A stretch of 64,000 bases of DNA from Mesonia aquimarina. GTDB lineage: Bacteria; Bacteroidota; Bacteroidia; Flavobacteriales; Flavobacteriaceae. The notes beneath the pieces were generated by a model that worked only from the letters and a program-made list of their open reading frames with translations, did no database searches and had not been told where the DNA came from. Made by a program: the position numbers and the translations under genes. The stretch spans positions 248,001 to 312,000 of the forward strand of contig NZ_RCNV01000002.1 in the NCBI RefSeq assembly GCF_003667275.1, in the 5' to 3' direction. Positions 61,329 to 64,000 of the stretch are shown piece by piece; the stretch's first letter is position 1; every line of letters starts with the position of its first letter.

Positions 61329-63008
61329 ATGAATACGGTAAAAAATATAGGCAGAAATAGAGCGCAAGAAAGCTCTAACGCTATTGAGCGGCTCTATATT
61401 ACCATGCGTCATTTATTTAATCGCGGTTTTTATAAACCAATGGGCGTTTCCGGAGAAACCCTTCGTGAAGCGTTATTAATTTTACGTCCTGAAATTTACG
61501 GAAGTGTTGCAGAAAATAAAGTAGAATTAAACGGATTGTTATATGTTGTAGATCGCTTGCCGGTTGGCATAGAAGAATGTCGTTATATTAACTTAACCAG
61601 TGACGAAGGCTATGGCGAATCTCATTTTAAACCGATTGTTCCACCAAAAAGAAGAAGAAATTGCTACCGAATAGATGAGGAGCAAATGAATATTGAAATA
61701 ACACGTGGACGTTCAGAAATTTATGATATTCTTACCCATCTAACCTTTCTTTTTATCGAATCTCATAAAATAATGCGTCGGGTAATTATTGATGAAGAAG
61801 ATAGTTTAACGCGCGATTGGCAAAAGCTGGAAGAAGCAGTTCATAAAAAAGAATTATCACAAGCAGAACGAGAAATTGCATTAACACATACCGCAAATAT
61901 TTTAGGACGTACTTTTCAAGAAGTATCGCATATTTATCCGCTATTCAGTACACCCGAAAATAACAAACGGTTTTTACATCTAATATATTATTTAGGTCGT
62001 TTAGCAATCGATGAAAGTATTCATAATAATAAACGTATTGTTACCTTTACACCCGTACTTCGTGAACGCTTAGGGCATCATATTCACGGGGAAATTTGGG
62101 CCGATAAAATAAAGCAAACCTTAGCAGAAAAAGGCTTACTAAATCGTGAAATTCATATCATTAGTGCCAATATGCATAGTGTTATGAATACGCTTTATGC
62201 GCCTATAGCTTTAAAGGAAGAATTAAAAAATAAATCGAGAGAAGAACTTTACGAAGCCTTAAGTAACAGCGCCAACGGTAAGTTGCGAATGAAAGTTCAG
62301 AAAACGGCTTTAGAAAATGGAATGGTTTATATAGAAGACCAGAGTGGTGCCAATATAAATGTGCAACTTTTTGATACTTCAAAAATAAATCATCCGGAAA
62401 AACGATTTCAAGCAGATATTGAAAATGCTCCTGTTTTAATTGTGATGGACTATGCTTTTGGTGAGCAAGCTTACGAAACCATGGATGAATTGCTAAAACC
62501 TTACGCAACCATCGAAGAAAAAGTTCATCTACCGGTTAACTCAATCTCAATTATGGGTAAAGCGGGAATTTTGGAAGGTAAAAAAGGAGATATTATGATT
62601 CCGAATGCACATCTATTTGAGGGAACAGCAGATAACTATCCGTTTAAAAATAAGCTTAAAAAGAAACATTTAGCCGGCCATGGAATTCAAGTATATGATG
62701 GAGCTATGATAACCGTCTTAGGAACATCACTTCAAAATAAAGATATTTTACGCTTTTTTCATGATTCTACCTGGAATGTTATTGGCTTAGAAATGGAAGG
62801 AGCACATTACCAAAAAGCAATACAAGCAGCTTCACGCTTACGTGGAAATATAAAAAACAAAGTAAAGGTACGATACGCATATTACGCTAGTGATAACCCT
62901 TTAGAAACCGGAAGCACATTAGCTTCAGGTGGATTAGGAACTACAGGTGTAAAACCAACCTATTTAATTACAGAAAAGATTTTAGAACAAATTTTTGAAA
63001 ACGAATGA
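61329..63008 (+). CDS. DUF6909-type protein with nucleoside-phosphorylase-fold C-terminus
   Basis: This 559-residue protein starts 14 nt after GH3. The N-terminal 330 residues are mostly helical with no known motif. The C-terminal part (about 365-555) shows the PNP/MTAN pattern: SIMGKAGILEGKKGDIMIPN (408-427) in place of the GxAGGL-GD strand-loop, DGAMITVLGT (457-466), GLEMEGAHYQKA (486-497) for the catalytic VEMEGA-type helix, and YYASDNP (518-524) for the RxxSD Asp. I infer a phosphorylase- or nucleosidase-fold domain, with Glu490 and Asp522 retained. The ligand is unknown. Its stop overlaps the next ATG by 4 nt. Confidence 0.75.
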   Translation: MNTVKNIGRNRAQESSNAIERLYITMRHLFNRGFYKPMGVSGETLREALLILRPEIYGSVAENKVELNGLLYVVDRLPVGIEECRYINLTSDEGYGESHFKPIVPPKRRRNCYRIDEEQMNIEITRGRSEIYDILTHLTFLFIESHKIMRRVIIDEEDSLTRDWQKLEEAVHKKELSQAEREIALTHTANILGRTFQEVSHIYPLFSTPENNKRFLHLIYYLGRLAIDESIHNNKRIVTFTPVLRERLGHHIHGEIWADKIKQTLAEKGLLNREIHIISANMHSVMNTLYAPIALKEELKNKSREELYEALSNSANGKLRMKVQKTALENGMVYIEDQSGANINVQLFDTSKINHPEKRFQADIENAPVLIVMDYAFGEQAYETMDELLKPYATIEEKVHLPVNSISIMGKAGILEGKKGDIMIPNAHLFEGTADNYPFKNKLKKKHLAGHGIQVYDGAMITVLGTSLQNKDILRFFHDSTWNVIGLEMEGAHYQKAIQAASRLRGNIKNKVKVRYAYYASDNPLETGSTLASGGLGTTGVKPTYLITEKILEQIFENE

Positions 63009-63973
63009 GCACAAAACAAACAACCAAAGAAGAAACAGATGTAATTGATCTGTACGAACTTACTAAAAAAGTTTTTTATAAAACACTACAACTTTTTTTT
63101 AGGTTTATTAATTTCTTGATTAGGAATATAGTTATAATAGCAATATTAATTGCTATAGGTGGCGGCTTAGGCTATTTTCTAGATAAAAATAAACCTGATA
63201 TTTACAAAACAGAGTTTATTGTTGCAACAGATTTTGATGCCGCTGAATATTTATATAAGTCGATTGAAGAATTAAAATTTGGGCTTAAGCACTATAACGA
63301 TTCTTTTATGAACGAATTGGAAATACCTAAAGAGAAAGCTGCTAAAATAAACTTAGACATAGAGCCCATTGTCGTATTAAATGAACTTAATAAAGAAGAA
63401 CAAGCTTATGCAGAGTTTTTAGACGAAAACATTGAAATTGAACAGAAAGAAAGATTGTATATCAATAGTGTAAAACGTCATAAGCTTACATTATACCATC
63501 CTGATGATATTGATTCTAAAGAGTACTTGACAAAAATAATTAAATATCTTAGGAAAAATGATTATTACCAAGACCTTTATTCATTATATGAAAAAGAAGC
63601 AAATCGCCAATATAAAAGCACAACAAATCTTTTAAGTCAAATTGACTCATTAGTTATAAACTACTCAAACAGTTTTAGACAAGAAAAGTATACCACTCCA
63701 GGGGTTACCTATTTTAACTCTGGAACGGTTATGGATCTAGGAATGGTTCTAGAAAACAGAACGCTTATTCAAGACGATGTTAACCGTCTTTTAGAAAATA
63801 CAATAACAAGTACAGAGTTTTTAAAAATTATTGATAAGGGCTCTCCAAGAAACTTAGAGCATTTTAATCCATTTTCTCGTAAAATGTATTTTTATCCAGT
63901 TCTATTAGTTCTTATTTTTATTTTAATTAAATTAATTAGAGTGATTTATAGAAAGGCTAAAGCACTATCATAA
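63005..63973 (+). CDS. Wzz-like two-helix inner-membrane protein
   Basis: This 322-residue protein has an N-terminal helix (about 32-58, FLIRNIVIIAILIAIGGGLGYFL) and a C-terminal helix (about 292-315, MYFYPVLLVLIFILIKLIRVIY). They enclose a charged, helical periplasmic domain that begins PDIYKTEFIVATDFDAAEYLYKSI. This is the topology of Wzz/polysaccharide chain-length regulators, but the Pro-rich second-helix motif is missing, so I call it only Wzz-like. It overlaps DUF6909 by 4 nt (ATGA), so both are probably made together. Confidence 0.75.
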   Translation: MSTKQTTKEETDVIDLYELTKKVFYKTLQLFFRFINFLIRNIVIIAILIAIGGGLGYFLDKNKPDIYKTEFIVATDFDAAEYLYKSIEELKFGLKHYNDSFMNELEIPKEKAAKINLDIEPIVVLNELNKEEQAYAEFLDENIEIEQKERLYINSVKRHKLTLYHPDDIDSKEYLTKIIKYLRKNDYYQDLYSLYEKEANRQYKSTTNLLSQIDSLVINYSNSFRQEKYTTPGVTYFNSGTVMDLGMVLENRTLIQDDVNRLLENTITSTEFLKIIDKGSPRNLEHFNPFSRKMYFYPVLLVLIFILIKLIRVIYRKAKALS

Positions 63974-64000
63974 AAGCTTTAATTTTTACAAAAAAATGCC

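Noticed and set aside
61329-63008. DUF6909 protein as an AMP nucleosidase
   Set aside because: Only general phosphorylase-fold motifs are visible; nothing fixes AMP as the substrate, and the N-terminal region does not match the AMP nucleosidase N-domain.
1-64000. CRISPR array, intact insertion sequence, restriction-modification or other classical defence locus
   Set aside because: No regularly spaced repeats, no transposase or recombinase gene, and no methylase-endonuclease pair were found; the single methyltransferase has small-molecule-type motifs.

Overview
The window is an ordinary-looking stretch of chromosome from a low-GC member of the Bacteroidota, almost certainly a flavobacterium (family Flavobacteriaceae). 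The supporting signs are a type A type-IX-secretion (Por) sorting domain, a TonB-receptor-like barrel with a carboxypeptidase-regulatory N-terminus, many short lipoproteins with a Cys near residue 20, Bacteroidota-restricted families (DUF4175, DUF4837, DUF6252, DUF6909), a bacterial GH3 protein, and TAnnTTTG promoter boxes, one with a perfect TTG-N17-TAnnTTTG arrangement upstream of glnS. The genus cannot be fixed from the sequence.

Layout. 1-8.5 kb: the end of a membrane protein gene, a small lipoprotein pair, a flavodoxin-like oxidoreductase, tRNA(CAU), methylmalonyl-CoA epimerase, rbfA with an FtsX-type permease, a membrane/SRPBCC protein, dusB and a frameshifted outer-membrane receptor. 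8.6-18.4 kb: lepA, a lipocalin-like lipoprotein, yebC facing a CPA-type antiporter across a shared terminator, an MBL-fold hydrolase, a subtilisin-type lipoprotein and an M1 peptidase. 18.4-23.7 kb: an rnpA-led operon (S41 protease, small protein, nucleotidyltransferase, DUF1853 protein with an apparent AUU start), then DUF547 and a TIGR04283-type glycosyltransferase. 23.7-28.3 kb, minus strand: SulP transporter, ElaA-like acetyltransferase, CDF metal exporter, rpiB, a 519-bp very AT-rich gap, a DUF2007 protein and a small membrane protein. 28.5-36.7 kb: rnr, a Kelch/T9SS cargo gene that looks inserted, a DUF2807 protein, a LysE-type exporter, tRNA-Cys, folB, a ZIP transporter and glnS. 36.7-43.3 kb: a YqjD/YqjE/YqjK-like cassette, an M16 peptidase, two secreted or lipid-anchored proteins and a stomatin-like protein. 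43.4-52.7 kb: a REP-like palindrome, gltX, a 549-bp non-coding gap, DUF4175, ybeY, mnmG flanked by two perfect parS-type palindromes, a lipoprotein and a methyltransferase. 52.9-64 kb: an OmpH/Skp-like protein, holB, pgk, a LysM lytic transglycosylase, DUF4837, tatA, an M23 peptidase, then a tight GH3 - DUF6909 - Wzz-like operon.

The most notable observations are these. (1) A diverged copy of the last codons of rnr lies just beyond the Kelch/T9SS gene, a scar of gene insertion between rnr and its former neighbour. (2) Two identical parS-type ParB sites bracket mnmG, one written into the 3' end of ybeY. (3) The DUF1853 gene has no ATG, GTG or TTG where its N-terminus must be and seems to start at an ATT that overlaps the upstream stop. 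(4) DUF6909 carries recognisable nucleoside-phosphorylase/MTAN-fold motifs and is co-transcribed with a GH3 ligase and a Wzz-like membrane protein. Most of the window is housekeeping; I saw no prophage, CRISPR array, classical defence island or intact insertion sequence.
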